DNA of 46,585 nucleotides, taken from Bacillota bacterium. Its GTDB lineage: Bacteria > Bacillota_C > Negativicutes > JAEYSJ01. Positions 30,682 to 40,105 of the stretch are shown here, one piece after another; within the stretch, counting starts at the first letter, position 1; each line of letters begins with the position of its first letter. The position numbers and the translations under genes are program-made. The stretch spans positions 1 through 46,585 of the forward strand of contig JAEYSJ010000297.1 of assembly GCA_023434855.1 (NCBI GenBank), read 5' to 3'. The notes under the pieces were generated by a model that was not told the DNA's origin, made no database searches, and saw nothing but the letters and a program-made list of their open reading frames with translations.

Positions 30682-32806
30682 ATACAATTTGTACTTAGAT
30701 GAAAGCGGAGATTTTAAAAACCAGGAGACGAGAAGGAATCCTTCCCTTGTTGGTGGTTTCCTAACTCTTGGGGAGCCCATTGATCAGAACTTTGCTGCGA
30801 CCCTCTTTCAGTCTGTGAAAGAATCTAATCCGTTATATAAAGATGTTAATCTAAAGCCATTCCATGCCACGGAAATGCCTAATGAGGTCTTTAGTTCTTA
30901 TGCTTTAACGCTGTTAACAAACCTTGTATCTCAAGGGGCCCAGCTAGTCGTTTTTCAAAACCGTGAACGACTGGATATCGTCAATACCGACATTACGTAT
31001 CTTAATGTATTAGCTGAAGGGATTGTCCAGCTTCTGCGGCTTTTGACAGTGGCTCGTCCGGATGGGGTTAACCTCAATATTATTGCCGCCCGCCGTATCA
31101 AGGTGACACAAAAGGAGCAAACCGGCAATATCGAAATAATTGGAAAAGAAGACTATATAGAACGCATACGTGAGAGGATACTGCTAAGAATGGCCAGAGT
31201 TCCTCTTGGCGAGAGGCGGAATATGACCTGGACGCTTACGCTCGAAAGCGCTCGCAAGGATGAGCGGCTTATGCTGGCAGACGCAGTTTGTCATTCCTGG
31301 TTAACCCGTAAAGCCCGTTTTTCCTCAGACCAGCGTACTATTCTGACTAAGTTGTATACTTCACAATATCAATTTACTGTAGTTGAAAATGGTGTGTGGC
31401 AGAATGTACTGGATCATTTAACGGAAGATGCTTTAGCACTGGCTATTTTCAATTGGTACGGCGGCAACCATGTAACTTTGGCTAATATGGAAGAGCGTTT
31501 TCAAACAATTATTTTACAAAAAATAAAAGATTACAGCGATTCTGAAAGACAAATGCAGTATGGTTTTCTTGTTAGCTTAATTAATAACCTTATGACTGTT
31601 GATCGGGATCTTAACCTGACCGAGAAAATCCTTACCCAACTGCAGGCAAAGCTGCTGCCCAAAATTCGGGAAATTGGCTTCGAACACCGCAAGTTTGCTT
31701 TTGATATTTCCTTTCTTCTTGTTGTAAGTGCAACTCATAGAGGAGATATTACCGCAACCGAAAGATATATTAATGAATGCCGCCAGGATTTACACCACTT
31801 ATCTGCTCGCTGGGAAACGCTTGACTACTATATCAAATTTAAAATTCGTGAAGGGGTTCATCTCATTAATGTCTTCGATTTTTTGGGGGCAATCACGGCC
31901 ATGGATAGGCTTGAACGGCTTTTTCAGGAAACCATTGGACTTTTCCATCTTACTGACGAATTGGCAGGGGTAGGGGATTCTCTTCGTTCGGACAACTGGG
32001 GAAAGGCCATTGGCACACGCTTGCAGGCGAAAATTATGCTCATCCGCAAAGACACTGGTTTAATTGACTCAGCGCGGTCTGACTCAGATGGTGCTATCCT
32101 TCACTTTGCCAACGAACAAGACAAAAAGCGTCAGTATCAGTACCGATCGCAGCTGGAATGCGAGGCGGGTGAATTCGCCGCTTCCTTTGAATGGCTTGCA
32201 AAAACTTTCGTGAAAACGGATAATCCTACTATTGAGGAGGTTTTGCAAGGAATTTTGTTTTCGAATAAGGTAGATAAGGTGTTCGGTTGCATGCATTATG
32301 CCCGACTTATGGCAGAGGCAGCCTTATCCAATACACACAGTGAGCTCGGGGACAAAATGTTTGAGGCCTGGGATAAACTCAATGTCGAGGCTGCACTAGA
32401 ACTAAGGAAGCCCATTCCGGAACATCCCTATGAAGTGATACTATGGAAAGTTGCTACGGTTTTAGTGAAAAGGGGTAAAATTCAGGAGGCTGCTAAGCTT
32501 TATGAACGGGCCTACCAAATTTGCCAAGTTTTCCCCCAGCGGGCAACACTCCATGCCATTGGGCTCGGGATACTAGCGGAAAAGGCCTCCTTGCTCAGCG
32601 GGCGAGGAAAGACCTCCAACGAAGCCGGTAGGATAGCCGTCGAAAGACTTTCGCAAGCTTATCAACGATTTATGGAGACTGACTTACCGGAAGTTATGCG
32701 TGCCTATTTTTCTGGTTGGAAAAACCAGTTAGACAATTTTGCAACTGTTCCTCAAAAGCAGCAGGTAGATATACTCTGGCAGCTTTCACGCGAGATTCCT
32801 TATTAG
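30674..32806 (+). CDS. DUF3800-like (DESG) protein with long helical C-terminus
   Basis: Last gene of the operon, 710 residues. The N-terminus YNLYLDESGDF (about residues 4-14), followed by SLVGGFL, matches the DESG start of DUF3800 proteins, thought to have an RNase H-like fold. A charged middle follows, and then a long run of helices that looks like TPR repeats (about 330-700, for example KIQEAAKLYERAYQICQVFP). ATG at 30674, six bases after GAGG and within the end of the previous gene, is preferred over GTG 30656. A second, truncated DESG frame follows the STAND gene at 40086, so the family recurs in this island. A nuclease role is possible but not shown. Confidence 0.75.
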   Translation: MLKYNLYLDESGDFKNQETRRNPSLVGGFLTLGEPIDQNFAATLFQSVKESNPLYKDVNLKPFHATEMPNEVFSSYALTLLTNLVSQGAQLVVFQNRERLDIVNTDITYLNVLAEGIVQLLRLLTVARPDGVNLNIIAARRIKVTQKEQTGNIEIIGKEDYIERIRERILLRMARVPLGERRNMTWTLTLESARKDERLMLADAVCHSWLTRKARFSSDQRTILTKLYTSQYQFTVVENGVWQNVLDHLTEDALALAIFNWYGGNHVTLANMEERFQTIILQKIKDYSDSERQMQYGFLVSLINNLMTVDRDLNLTEKILTQLQAKLLPKIREIGFEHRKFAFDISFLLVVSATHRGDITATERYINECRQDLHHLSARWETLDYYIKFKIREGVHLINVFDFLGAITAMDRLERLFQETIGLFHLTDELAGVGDSLRSDNWGKAIGTRLQAKIMLIRKDTGLIDSARSDSDGAILHFANEQDKKRQYQYRSQLECEAGEFAASFEWLAKTFVKTDNPTIEEVLQGILFSNKVDKVFGCMHYARLMAEAALSNTHSELGDKMFEAWDKLNVEAALELRKPIPEHPYEVILWKVATVLVKRGKIQEAAKLYERAYQICQVFPQRATLHAIGLGILAEKASLLSGRGKTSNEAGRIAVERLSQAYQRFMETDLPEVMRAYFSGWKNQLDNFATVPQKQQVDILWQLSREIPY

Positions 32807-32897
32807 TATCTTACTTGTTGGGCCGGACCAACTTAGGAATTGTTCACGTTCAATGTCTCATTCGCTAATTCGTGTGCTAAATTTACCGTCAGTATTA

Positions 32898-32926
32898 TTG
32901 ACACAATCATAAAAATTTATTATATT
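32898..32926 (+). promoter_or_regulatory. Sigma-A promoter of the HTH gene
   Basis: TTGACA (32898-32903), a 17-base spacer, then TATATT (32921-32926), 37 bases before the ATG at 32963. The gene is thus separate from the operon upstream. Confidence 0.7.
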
Positions 32927-32962
32927 TATTACAAGTAAATTTAGTTAATTAGAGGTAAGGAC

Positions 32963-33469
32963 ATGAATTTTCTTACACCCGAACAAGTGGCTGAAATGCT
33001 TAAAGTTACCCCGGATGTAGTATTACAGTGGCTTCGACAAGGGAAACTTCCCGGCGTCCGAATTGGTAACGTCTGGCGCATTGAAGAAGGCCGCTTAGAG
33101 GCGTTCTTGTTTTCAAAATTAGATTCCATTAAATCTGATGTATTTTATGATGAATGCTCATTTGCGGTAGAAGAGTATGATTTGGTACAGAGACCTTTAA
33201 AAAAAGATAATAGAGGGCGCAAGCCAAGCGGTAAGTATGATGGGCTAAAAAGATATTTAAAGCAGGCAAAGGGCGATCAAATAAAACTGAGCTTCGCAGA
33301 AATTGAAGCGTACATGCACGACAAATTACCCCAGTCAGCGTATCGGCTTCGTCCGTGGTGGGGTAACGATTTTTCTCATTCTCAGGCTAGATCTTGGCTT
33401 CACGCCGGATGGGAAACAAGAGGTGTCGATCTTGAAAAACGTTTGATAACCTTTATTCGTCGGTCGTGA
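32963..33469 (+). CDS. Excisionase-type HTH fused to a DUF7662-like domain
   Basis: A 168-residue DNA-binding protein. The N-terminus is a MerR/excisionase-like helix-turn-helix (FLTPEQVAEMLKVTPDVVLQ, WLRQGKLPGVRIGNVWRI, about 3-45). After a linker a second domain (about 92-165) has the pattern YDGLKRYLKQA, then LSFAEIEAYM, then LPQSAYRLRPWW, then ARSWLHAGWETRG, which I associate with DUF7662. That name is from memory. The ATG follows AGAGGTAAGG. It has its own promoter and terminator, so it could be a regulator of the island or of an integrated element. Confidence 0.75.
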   Translation: MNFLTPEQVAEMLKVTPDVVLQWLRQGKLPGVRIGNVWRIEEGRLEAFLFSKLDSIKSDVFYDECSFAVEEYDLVQRPLKKDNRGRKPSGKYDGLKRYLKQAKGDQIKLSFAEIEAYMHDKLPQSAYRLRPWWGNDFSHSQARSWLHAGWETRGVDLEKRLITFIRRS

Positions 33470-33493
33470 AAAAGAATTAAATAGAATTACAAA

Positions 33494-33519
33494 AATCAGG
33501 TGCAAACCTGATTTTTTTT
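33494..33519 (+). terminator. Rho-independent terminator
   Basis: AATCAGGT (33494-33501) pairs with ACCTGATT (33506-33513) with a GCAA loop, followed by seven to eight T. It closes the HTH gene. Confidence 0.9.
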
Positions 33520-33520
33520 G

Positions 33521-33550
33521 TTGACAAAATAAGGAGTGTTTTACTATAAT
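33521..33550 (+). promoter_or_regulatory. Sigma-A promoter of the GGDEF gene
   Basis: TTGACA (33521-33526), an 18-base spacer, then TATAAT (33545-33550). It begins directly after the terminator T-run; the leader to the start at 33659 is about 100 bases. Confidence 0.75.
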
Positions 33551-33658
33551 CTAAAAGGTAATTGGAGGTAAATGAAGGTATATAAAATTAATATTGGGTT
33601 TAAAGGTTGGGTTTAGATAAAGAGTTTAATAGAAGACAAGAAATGGAGGCGAAACGGA

Positions 33659-34243
33659 TTGAGTAATGAGTTTCTGATGATCATGTTGGCTTTTGCAGTC
33701 AGCGTAGCTTTGGGGATGGCACTTCAGGTCAGACGTTTGCAAAAGGTCGCTAAGGAGCTGCGGCACAACAGTGAATATGATATGTTATCTGGATTGAAGA
33801 ATCGCAACGCCTTTGATAGACAGATAACAAGGCTTGAAGGGAGGAGTATCACGGTTTTGGTCTGCGATATTGACAATTTAAAACTTACGAATGACACTTT
33901 AGGGCACTGGGCAGGTGACGAATTAATCCGCAAAACCGCTGAGATTTTAAAGCGGGTTTGCCCACCGACTTCTCAGATATTTCGGATGGGAGGAGATGAA
34001 TTTTTGGCGCTGCTGCCGTGCGAAAAGGATGAAAGAGCCGAGAGGCAAATCATCGCATCCCTGGAAGAGGCAATAATTTCACACAATCAAACCAGCGAGA
34101 ATTTAAAACTTAGTTTATCGGTGGGACTGGCGGGTACGTGGGATGACGAGGAAGCGCCATTTGAGATTATAAGACGGGCCGATCAGGCAATGTACCGGCA
34201 AAAGCACGACTCTGGAGCAAGTAAAGCAGGGTATTCTAGATAA
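33659..34243 (+). CDS. Membrane-anchored diguanylate cyclase (GGDEF)
   Basis: Makes cyclic di-GMP from GTP. One N-terminal span (about residues 4-22, FLMIMLAFAVSVALGMALQV) is followed by a full GGDEF domain: EYDMLSGLKNRNAFD, VCDIDNLKLTNDTLGHWAGD and the active site FRMGGDEFL (about 107), ending ADQAMYRQK. There is no sensor domain beyond the span. The inhibitory I-site (RxxD five residues before GGDEF) is absent, reading PPTS instead, so product inhibition at that site is unlikely. TTG at 33659 follows GGAGGC. It may feed the riboswitch-controlled HD-GYP gene 7 kb downstream. Confidence 0.92.
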   Translation: MSNEFLMIMLAFAVSVALGMALQVRRLQKVAKELRHNSEYDMLSGLKNRNAFDRQITRLEGRSITVLVCDIDNLKLTNDTLGHWAGDELIRKTAEILKRVCPPTSQIFRMGGDEFLALLPCEKDERAERQIIASLEEAIISHNQTSENLKLSLSVGLAGTWDDEEAPFEIIRRADQAMYRQKHDSGASKAGYSR

Positions 34244-34294
34244 TGCTTTACAATAAAACATACTCGAAACTAATCTGAGAAATGAGGGTTACAT

Positions 34295-35218
34295 ATGTCA
34301 AAGAATAAAAGATTGACCGACTACGTGATGAACTTCCGTGATTGGACAAACATGGGGATTGTTAAGCATTCGAACGTGATGCATGGCGATAATACTTCGA
34401 AAAAAGCGTTTGTTGTGGGAACCGCATTAGGAACTATTAATGTTTTGGCGAGGGTTGCAGAACGGGCCATCAACGTCGGGGAAGGAGGAGGCCGCGTAGC
34501 CTTTGGGGTTATTGAAGGATTGAGAAAAGGAGACTGGTCGCAAGCAGCTGCCGGCGGTAGGATTTTAAAGGATGAGGCAGTACAGACGACAAAGGACATG
34601 GCAAAAGTTGCTGTAGTAGTTGGTAAGCATGGCTGTAACACCGCATTTGGCGTCGCCGAAGCAGGCTACGGCTATTATACAAAAGATAAATTGGCAGTTC
34701 GAAATGGATTCGGCAGAATAAAGCGCAGTCTGCCGACACTGGCTATGGCCGCTGCGGCAGGTTTAGTAGCCCACGAAATAATCCATGCGCTGATTCCGGG
34801 GGAACAGCAGATAAGCGACGGCTCTTTATTCAATAACTGGCACCAATGCGATTTTTCGGATGCTGGGATTGGGACTCCGATTGATACCGGCCATGGGTAC
34901 ATTCCAAGTGTTAGCGTGGACACTATTCCGGGCGTGTACCAGGGAGTCGCAACACATGATGCCTTTCTACATATTACGCAGCTAGGCGAGCTGAATCATC
35001 CGCACCATATTACCGACGCTTTACGGAACCAAGCTGAGGTTGATGTTTTTTTGAGGCAACATGGATTTGCCCATACCCCTGAAGGCTACGAAGTTCATCA
35101 CGTAATTCCGATATCCGAAGGCGGGGCGGATGTGCCCGAAAATATGGTATTGCTGCCAAAAGACGTTCACGAGGTGGTAACGGCTACTCATGCTAAGTTT
35201 TATGGCTGGTGTTTGTGA
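34295..35218 (+). CDS. Putative toxin-like protein with C-terminal HNH nuclease motif
   Basis: A 307-residue protein. The N-terminal 140 residues are Ala/Gly-rich with repeated amphipathic helices (GRVAFGVIEGLRKGDWSQAA and similar). A hydrophobic helix lies near 146-165 (LPTLAMAAAAGLVAHEIIHA). The C-terminus carries an HNH-like motif, YEVHHVIPISEGGADVPENM..LLPKDVHEVVTATH (about 266-302), with the paired His, the Asn and the late His all present. The layout (carrier part, possible membrane helix, C-terminal nuclease) recalls polymorphic or colicin-like toxins. No signal peptide is seen. GAGGG precedes the ATG. No obvious immunity gene follows, unless it lay in the 300 bases before 35522. Confidence 0.65.
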   Translation: MSKNKRLTDYVMNFRDWTNMGIVKHSNVMHGDNTSKKAFVVGTALGTINVLARVAERAINVGEGGGRVAFGVIEGLRKGDWSQAAAGGRILKDEAVQTTKDMAKVAVVVGKHGCNTAFGVAEAGYGYYTKDKLAVRNGFGRIKRSLPTLAMAAAAGLVAHEIIHALIPGEQQISDGSLFNNWHQCDFSDAGIGTPIDTGHGYIPSVSVDTIPGVYQGVATHDAFLHITQLGELNHPHHITDALRNQAEVDVFLRQHGFAHTPEGYEVHHVIPISEGGADVPENMVLLPKDVHEVVTATHAKFYGWCL

Positions 35219-35323
35219 AAAAAAGATAGATAGAGCAATGATTAAAAGGAAGTTTGAGATCAGTCACTGATTTTGCGTATCAGTCAAAAGTCAAACAGGA
35301 AAACATGATAAAAAAGGAGAATT

Positions 35324-35374
35324 ATGAGAACTATTGTCGATTCGGAAATGGATGAGGTGCGTTATGAAATGTGA
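35324..35374 (+). other. Very short ORF with good ribosome site
   Basis: ATG at 35324 follows AAAAAGGAG and encodes 16 residues (MRTIVDSEMDEVRYEM) before TGA. It may be the relic of a gene after the HNH protein, where an immunity gene would be expected. The rest of 35219-35521 has no gene; a TTGACG near 35434 could be a -35 for the STAND gene, but its -10 is poor. Confidence 0.3.
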
Positions 35375-35521
35375 TGAAAATATGCCCAAAATCTTATATA
35401 AACGCTAGTTTTAAGTTCTCCCAAACTGTGTTATTGACGAGATAGCACTAATCATTTACTTTTTTCTGGAATGGCAGGAACACAACATCAGTATGTAAAT
35501 ATGCTACAGGGGGAATAGATA

Positions 35522-38500
35522 ATGTCTAATGCAAAATGTCAATGCGGTGAACTAATACAAAAGGAATTTAAGTTTTGCCCCCATTGCGGCAAGTCTATAT
35601 ACGACATCAGTTCATGGAGTGAATTTGTACAAAATACAGAATTCTGGTATGAACCTGCAATGGAGGAGTATCCGTCTGTAATTGCCCATGAGTATTGGCG
35701 CGTTCGCGATATGCTCAAGAAAGGCGAATTTTTCGGGGCTTTGTGGCAGCTTAAAGACTTCTACGAAGTATTATTGAAGTATCCGGTTCTTATTACAGCA
35801 GCTTATCTCTATCAATACGATGAAAGCAAAGATTCCACAAGAGAGTTTTTGTGGAATCTGTTCAATGATAAACTGGCGCTGGGCGATTGGGTAGGTTTAG
35901 GGCATATGGCAGCGAAAATACTCAAGTCCCATCCGCAGCGATCGGAACCTATATTAGCTGCCCTAAAAAGCATACTAAAGTCGACACTGGAAATGTACAA
36001 AAACGACAAAATCACGACCTGGCGCAACGAAACGTTGGCCCATGGCGCATTAAAATTGGAAATCGATTCAGCTTTTATCGATGAATATAGAAAAAGATTA
36101 GAGTCTATTCGGAAACAACTAGAAAAGCTGCATAAGCATTATATAAGCCTGGTAATGAAGTTTGATGACGGAGACGAGCTCCGCAGCCTTACGGGGATCA
36201 AGATGGCGCGCGACCTGCCATGGGAGAAAGGGCAACTGCTGCTTGACGATAATGTTTCGCATGGAGAATGTGGCAGTCTGAAACTGGAGCCGTTTATGGT
36301 CTATCATGACGGAGGAATCTTTTTCTTTGACTCGATGGATGAAAAAAAACAACTGAACGAGCTGTTAAGTTACCCCGACGGGTTAAAGAAAAAAGAAAAT
36401 AACGAGCAAATATTGGATTACAAGAAGGTTCTTGACAAGATTCATTTGCGGATGGCTAAGCCGGTTGCTTACGACTCAGTAGAAGGTCAAACCCGTTCCG
36501 GTCAAATGGAGCGCTGGTTCGAAAAGATCATCCAGGCCGATGAACATGTCAGACCAGATTTTTTAATGGACTGGGTAGAAACAGTAGTGGGCAGCTATAA
36601 CAAGGGAGTATTTCTTCTGCAAATGCCAGCCGGAACCGGAAAAACGACTTTTGTCCGCGGCGCGGTTTCAGGCGAGTTTCAGAGGAAGACCGCTCCCTGG
36701 AGAGACGTTCAGGTCAGAGCCTGCTTTGTGAATGATTTATGGAATAACAGGATCCATGACTTTATAGCCGGGTTAAGCGACTCGTTGCGATGTGATAAAG
36801 AAGGAAAAATAGAAATCAAAGGCGGCAAGCTTCCAGGTGTCAGCAACATGATCTCGGCTGCGAAGGAGATAGCGGAGTACATCAATTTCATCAGGCAGGC
36901 CTATGTCGATCATTTCGGAACCAATAAATTAGTGATATTTATTGATGGAATCGATGGGTCTCCCCATAATGCGGCAGAGGGATTGCTGTCGTATCTGCCG
37001 GATCCCGCAATTTTGGATGATGGTGTATATGTTGTATTTACTACGCGGCTTGATCGGGAACTTCCCCGGCACGTAATGATGGGCCTGGCAAAGATAGCTG
37101 TGACATATGGCCAGGTTTTCGATACCGATGATCCGGGGTACCAGATGTATTTAAAAAAGTTCATACCCGAAAAGGTGGCTTTGCAATCTGCAGAAGGACA
37201 TATAACTCCAAAAGCTTCTGCGTTATGGCAATGGGCGGCAATATATAAATCTGAGCTGCTGGCTAACTATGAAGAGTTGAAAGCTGCTAACGAATTGCTT
37301 GAAGTACTGAAGCAGTGTTACAGCGAAAAATATTTCCGCAAGATTAAAGAAATCCTCTGTATACTAACTTGGGCTAAAGAGCCTGTTACGATAAAAGAAT
37401 TATCCGAGTTATTAGGGGACAAATATGTAACGTATAGCTTATTAGGGTTGCTTAATGATTTACGCTTTCTGTTACGGATCGATCACAATTTTAGGGGGAA
37501 CTTAATGACGCTGGCGTCTGAGAGATTTGCCGATGAATTGTGGAAAGAGATATTCGATGGTAAATATAATCAAATGGCAACCAGTTGGTTTAAGGAATAT
37601 GTTTTTAAAACACCGATGGAAGAAATAGGCTGTTTTGATATTGGGGACTTATTAGAGACACAAAAAGTAGATTTTAATAATGATACTGTTTCACTGGTAA
37701 TGAAGATGCTTACTCATTGTGATGAACCAAATTATTATCGGTGGATGATTAATGTAGCCGTTAGTCAATCGGAGGATTATATTACAAAGATTTTACATAA
37801 TTTGGAGGTGATGCCTAAGTACAAGGTGCGACGACTTGAGAAAATCGCCAACTCTGTATCCGAGCAATTTACAATAATAGAGGTTTTTAAAGCTTTTGAT
37901 CAAGAGGGGAAAGAATTGCAAAACTTATTTCCTCAACATGCACTAGCGATAAGAACCATGCGCGTTTTTGTAAGGATAACGGCAAACCTTTTTTATATGG
38001 TAGCTATTAACACAATGGAGTTAAGAAGGGCTTTGCTACTTGTATGTTTCAATTCTGTTCAAGAAGCAATTCAATGTGCAAAGGAAGAGATTGCTTTTTT
38101 AGAAAAATATGACCCGCTAGATATTTCTGATATTATACAAAATCTACCTCAAGACAACGAAAATAATATTCTCAATAAAACTATCGCAAGATTTTATGAA
38201 ACAAAATCTCAAGTGAATATGGCTTGTTGTTTTATGAAAGCACTTTCCTACAGATTATTAGGAGATGTGGATAAGGCTAATTTATACTTGGAAGAATTTG
38301 AAGAAAGAATTAAGTGTTTGAAATTTATGAATCAGAAAGATAGAGACTTTTTTTTAGTAAGGTTAGCATTATTAGAAACGTATGACGGTAATAATTGTGA
38401 TGGTATCAATCGGCTAAGAGAGATTATTCAGTACAAAGAAAGTGAAACACAGGAAGACTATTTTGAGGCAGTAAGAATTTTGGGGGAGTGTCTTTATACT

Positions 38501-40105
38501 TCAGGTGAGTTGGAAGCGGCAAATGAGACTTTTCAAAAGTGCATTAAAAATAAAACTGGAATGACGGATTTTAAACGAATTAAAGTATTATTAATTGACG
38601 TATATCAAATAGTAATGTGCTATATTAGCCGAGGAGATATTGCTAAAGCAAATTCTTTGATTTCCAGTATTCTATCCCAAACAAAAACTTTGGAAAACTA
38701 TGTTAGAGATGAGGATAATATACTTATTGCTACAAGAGAAAAACTAGTATTATTAAACGAATTATATTGCTTACAAAACAATGTGATTTCGGAAGAAAAA
38801 TTAACGATCAATCAAATTATAGGAATGAAAAAGCTGATGGAGAGAAAGTTCAGTGAATCTCAATTTGCGTTTACTGAGGACAATTTTTTTGATTGGAATC
38901 TTTATTATATCGCCGTAACGTTGATTTTTCTAAAAAAAATTAAAGCCTATTCGGTTGATGAGTCGCCGACTGATGAAGAAACGGTATCGCAGGAATATGT
39001 TGATCAAATAATATTAAATGACGACTTTTGGAAGACTTTAAACGCGCTCTCCTGCTCAGAGAATAAAAAAATGAAAGAAATCTGCAACGATGGAAAAGTA
39101 AGTTTGCTGAACTTGTTTATACTTTTAGTTGGACTGCAGATAGCTGCAGCACAGGAAAAAAGGGAAAGCGCAACACTGAACGATGTTGACAAAGATTTGC
39201 GAAATTGTCTGCAATGCTGCGAAAAGGTGCTGGGACAGGTAGACAGCCTATTGTCGTGCGAAACTGAGCAACCTGGAGCGACAATGATAGATTACTCTGA
39301 ACTGTCGTTGCTGCTAATCATAGGGATGGACAACAAGGTTTCTCTGGTTCTGGCGCTCCGCGTAATGCGGGCCGTTCTCGTAAGGCTGCGCAGTGACTTG
39401 CTGCGAATTCTGGGAGATTTGGATCAAAGCAAAAAAGATAAAGCTGCAGCGTTGGTTTTTGCACAAGAAATGTATGATATTGGGGCATTCTCAGAACAAA
39501 CGCTAAAGATGTTTGATACAAGAGAAAAGATTAATTTTGTTGCTTCTCTTATGCAAGGAGAAGTTGTGCCGGATATTCAGATCACGATGTGGGGGGAAGA
39601 AAATCCCCCCTTATGGGATGACGAAAAGGATCGCATGATTGGCCAGGAGAATCAAGCGTTTTCTTTTGGATCAGAAATCACAAAAGGTACTAATTTGGTG
39701 GAGCGCTGGTGGAAACTGACTGGCTTCAGCAGTTTTGGTGAAGAGATCCTTGGTTTTGGTTGGGTCGCAATGTCCAAGCAAAAGGCAGAACTCTCTTTGG
39801 CTGTTTCGGATGAACATAGAGGTTGCGGCTATGGCAGAAAGATACTTCGTTATTTAATGAAAGAATGCGACAAAATGTCCGTAAGTCATGTGGATTTGGT
39901 TGTCAACGGCAGCAATCCCAATGCGATGATAATGAATAAGTTAGCTTATGCATCAGGGTTTATTGCAAAATCCCCTTACGATGAGCAGCAGGAATTAAAT
40001 GAAACTCAGGCAAAAGACTTCATTCAGCAAATACAAAAGCGGGATGTGGATTTTACAATTGTGTACCGTAAATACGTTAATCTTAGTGAGGGAGAAGCAG
40101 GATGA
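35522..40105 (+). CDS. Giant zinc ribbon - STAND NTPase - GNAT protein
   Basis: A 1527-residue protein with an unusual order of parts. Residues 6-25 form a zinc ribbon (CQCGELIQKEFKFCPHCGKS). A region of about 330 residues of unclear fold follows. A STAND-type P-loop NTPase starts near 367: Walker A MPAGTGKTTF, Walker B LVIFIDGIDG (about 471), sensor YVVFTTRLDRELP. A winged-helix-like part and a long alpha-helical repeat region (about 650-1350, TPR-like) follow. The last 120 residues are a GNAT acetyltransferase (GFGWVAMSKQKAELSLAVSD, then EHRGCGYGRKILRYLMKE, then GSNPNAMIMNKLAYASGF). It starts at ATG behind GGGGG. STAND proteins commonly sense invaders and fire an effector; here the GNAT would be the effector (inference). 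Confidence 0.85.
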   Translation: MSNAKCQCGELIQKEFKFCPHCGKSIYDISSWSEFVQNTEFWYEPAMEEYPSVIAHEYWRVRDMLKKGEFFGALWQLKDFYEVLLKYPVLITAAYLYQYDESKDSTREFLWNLFNDKLALGDWVGLGHMAAKILKSHPQRSEPILAALKSILKSTLEMYKNDKITTWRNETLAHGALKLEIDSAFIDEYRKRLESIRKQLEKLHKHYISLVMKFDDGDELRSLTGIKMARDLPWEKGQLLLDDNVSHGECGSLKLEPFMVYHDGGIFFFDSMDEKKQLNELLSYPDGLKKKENNEQILDYKKVLDKIHLRMAKPVAYDSVEGQTRSGQMERWFEKIIQADEHVRPDFLMDWVETVVGSYNKGVFLLQMPAGTGKTTFVRGAVSGEFQRKTAPWRDVQVRACFVNDLWNNRIHDFIAGLSDSLRCDKEGKIEIKGGKLPGVSNMISAAKEIAEYINFIRQAYVDHFGTNKLVIFIDGIDGSPHNAAEGLLSYLPDPAILDDGVYVVFTTRLDRELPRHVMMGLAKIAVTYGQVFDTDDPGYQMYLKKFIPEKVALQSAEGHITPKASALWQWAAIYKSELLANYEELKAANELLEVLKQCYSEKYFRKIKEILCILTWAKEPVTIKELSELLGDKYVTYSLLGLLNDLRFLLRIDHNFRGNLMTLASERFADELWKEIFDGKYNQMATSWFKEYVFKTPMEEIGCFDIGDLLETQKVDFNNDTVSLVMKMLTHCDEPNYYRWMINVAVSQSEDYITKILHNLEVMPKYKVRRLEKIANSVSEQFTIIEVFKAFDQEGKELQNLFPQHALAIRTMRVFVRITANLFYMVAINTMELRRALLLVCFNSVQEAIQCAKEEIAFLEKYDPLDISDIIQNLPQDNENNILNKTIARFYETKSQVNMACCFMKALSYRLLGDVDKANLYLEEFEERIKCLKFMNQKDRDFFLVRLALLETYDGNNCDGINRLREIIQYKESETQEDYFEAVRILGECLYTSGELEAANETFQKCIKNKTGMTDFKRIKVLLIDVYQIVMCYISRGDIAKANSLISSILSQTKTLENYVRDEDNILIATREKLVLLNELYCLQNNVISEEKLTINQIIGMKKLMERKFSESQFAFTEDNFFDWNLYYIAVTLIFLKKIKAYSVDESPTDEETVSQEYVDQIILNDDFWKTLNALSCSENKKMKEICNDGKVSLLNLFILLVGLQIAAAQEKRESATLNDVDKDLRNCLQCCEKVLGQVDSLLSCETEQPGATMIDYSELSLLLIIGMDNKVSLVLALRVMRAVLVRLRSDLLRILGDLDQSKKDKAAALVFAQEMYDIGAFSEQTLKMFDTREKINFVASLMQGEVVPDIQITMWGEENPPLWDDEKDRMIGQENQAFSFGSEITKGTNLVERWWKLTGFSSFGEEILGFGWVAMSKQKAELSLAVSDEHRGCGYGRKILRYLMKECDKMSVSHVDLVVNGSNPNAMIMNKLAYASGFIAKSPYDEQQELNETQAKDFIQQIQKRDVDFTIVYRKYVNLSEGEAG

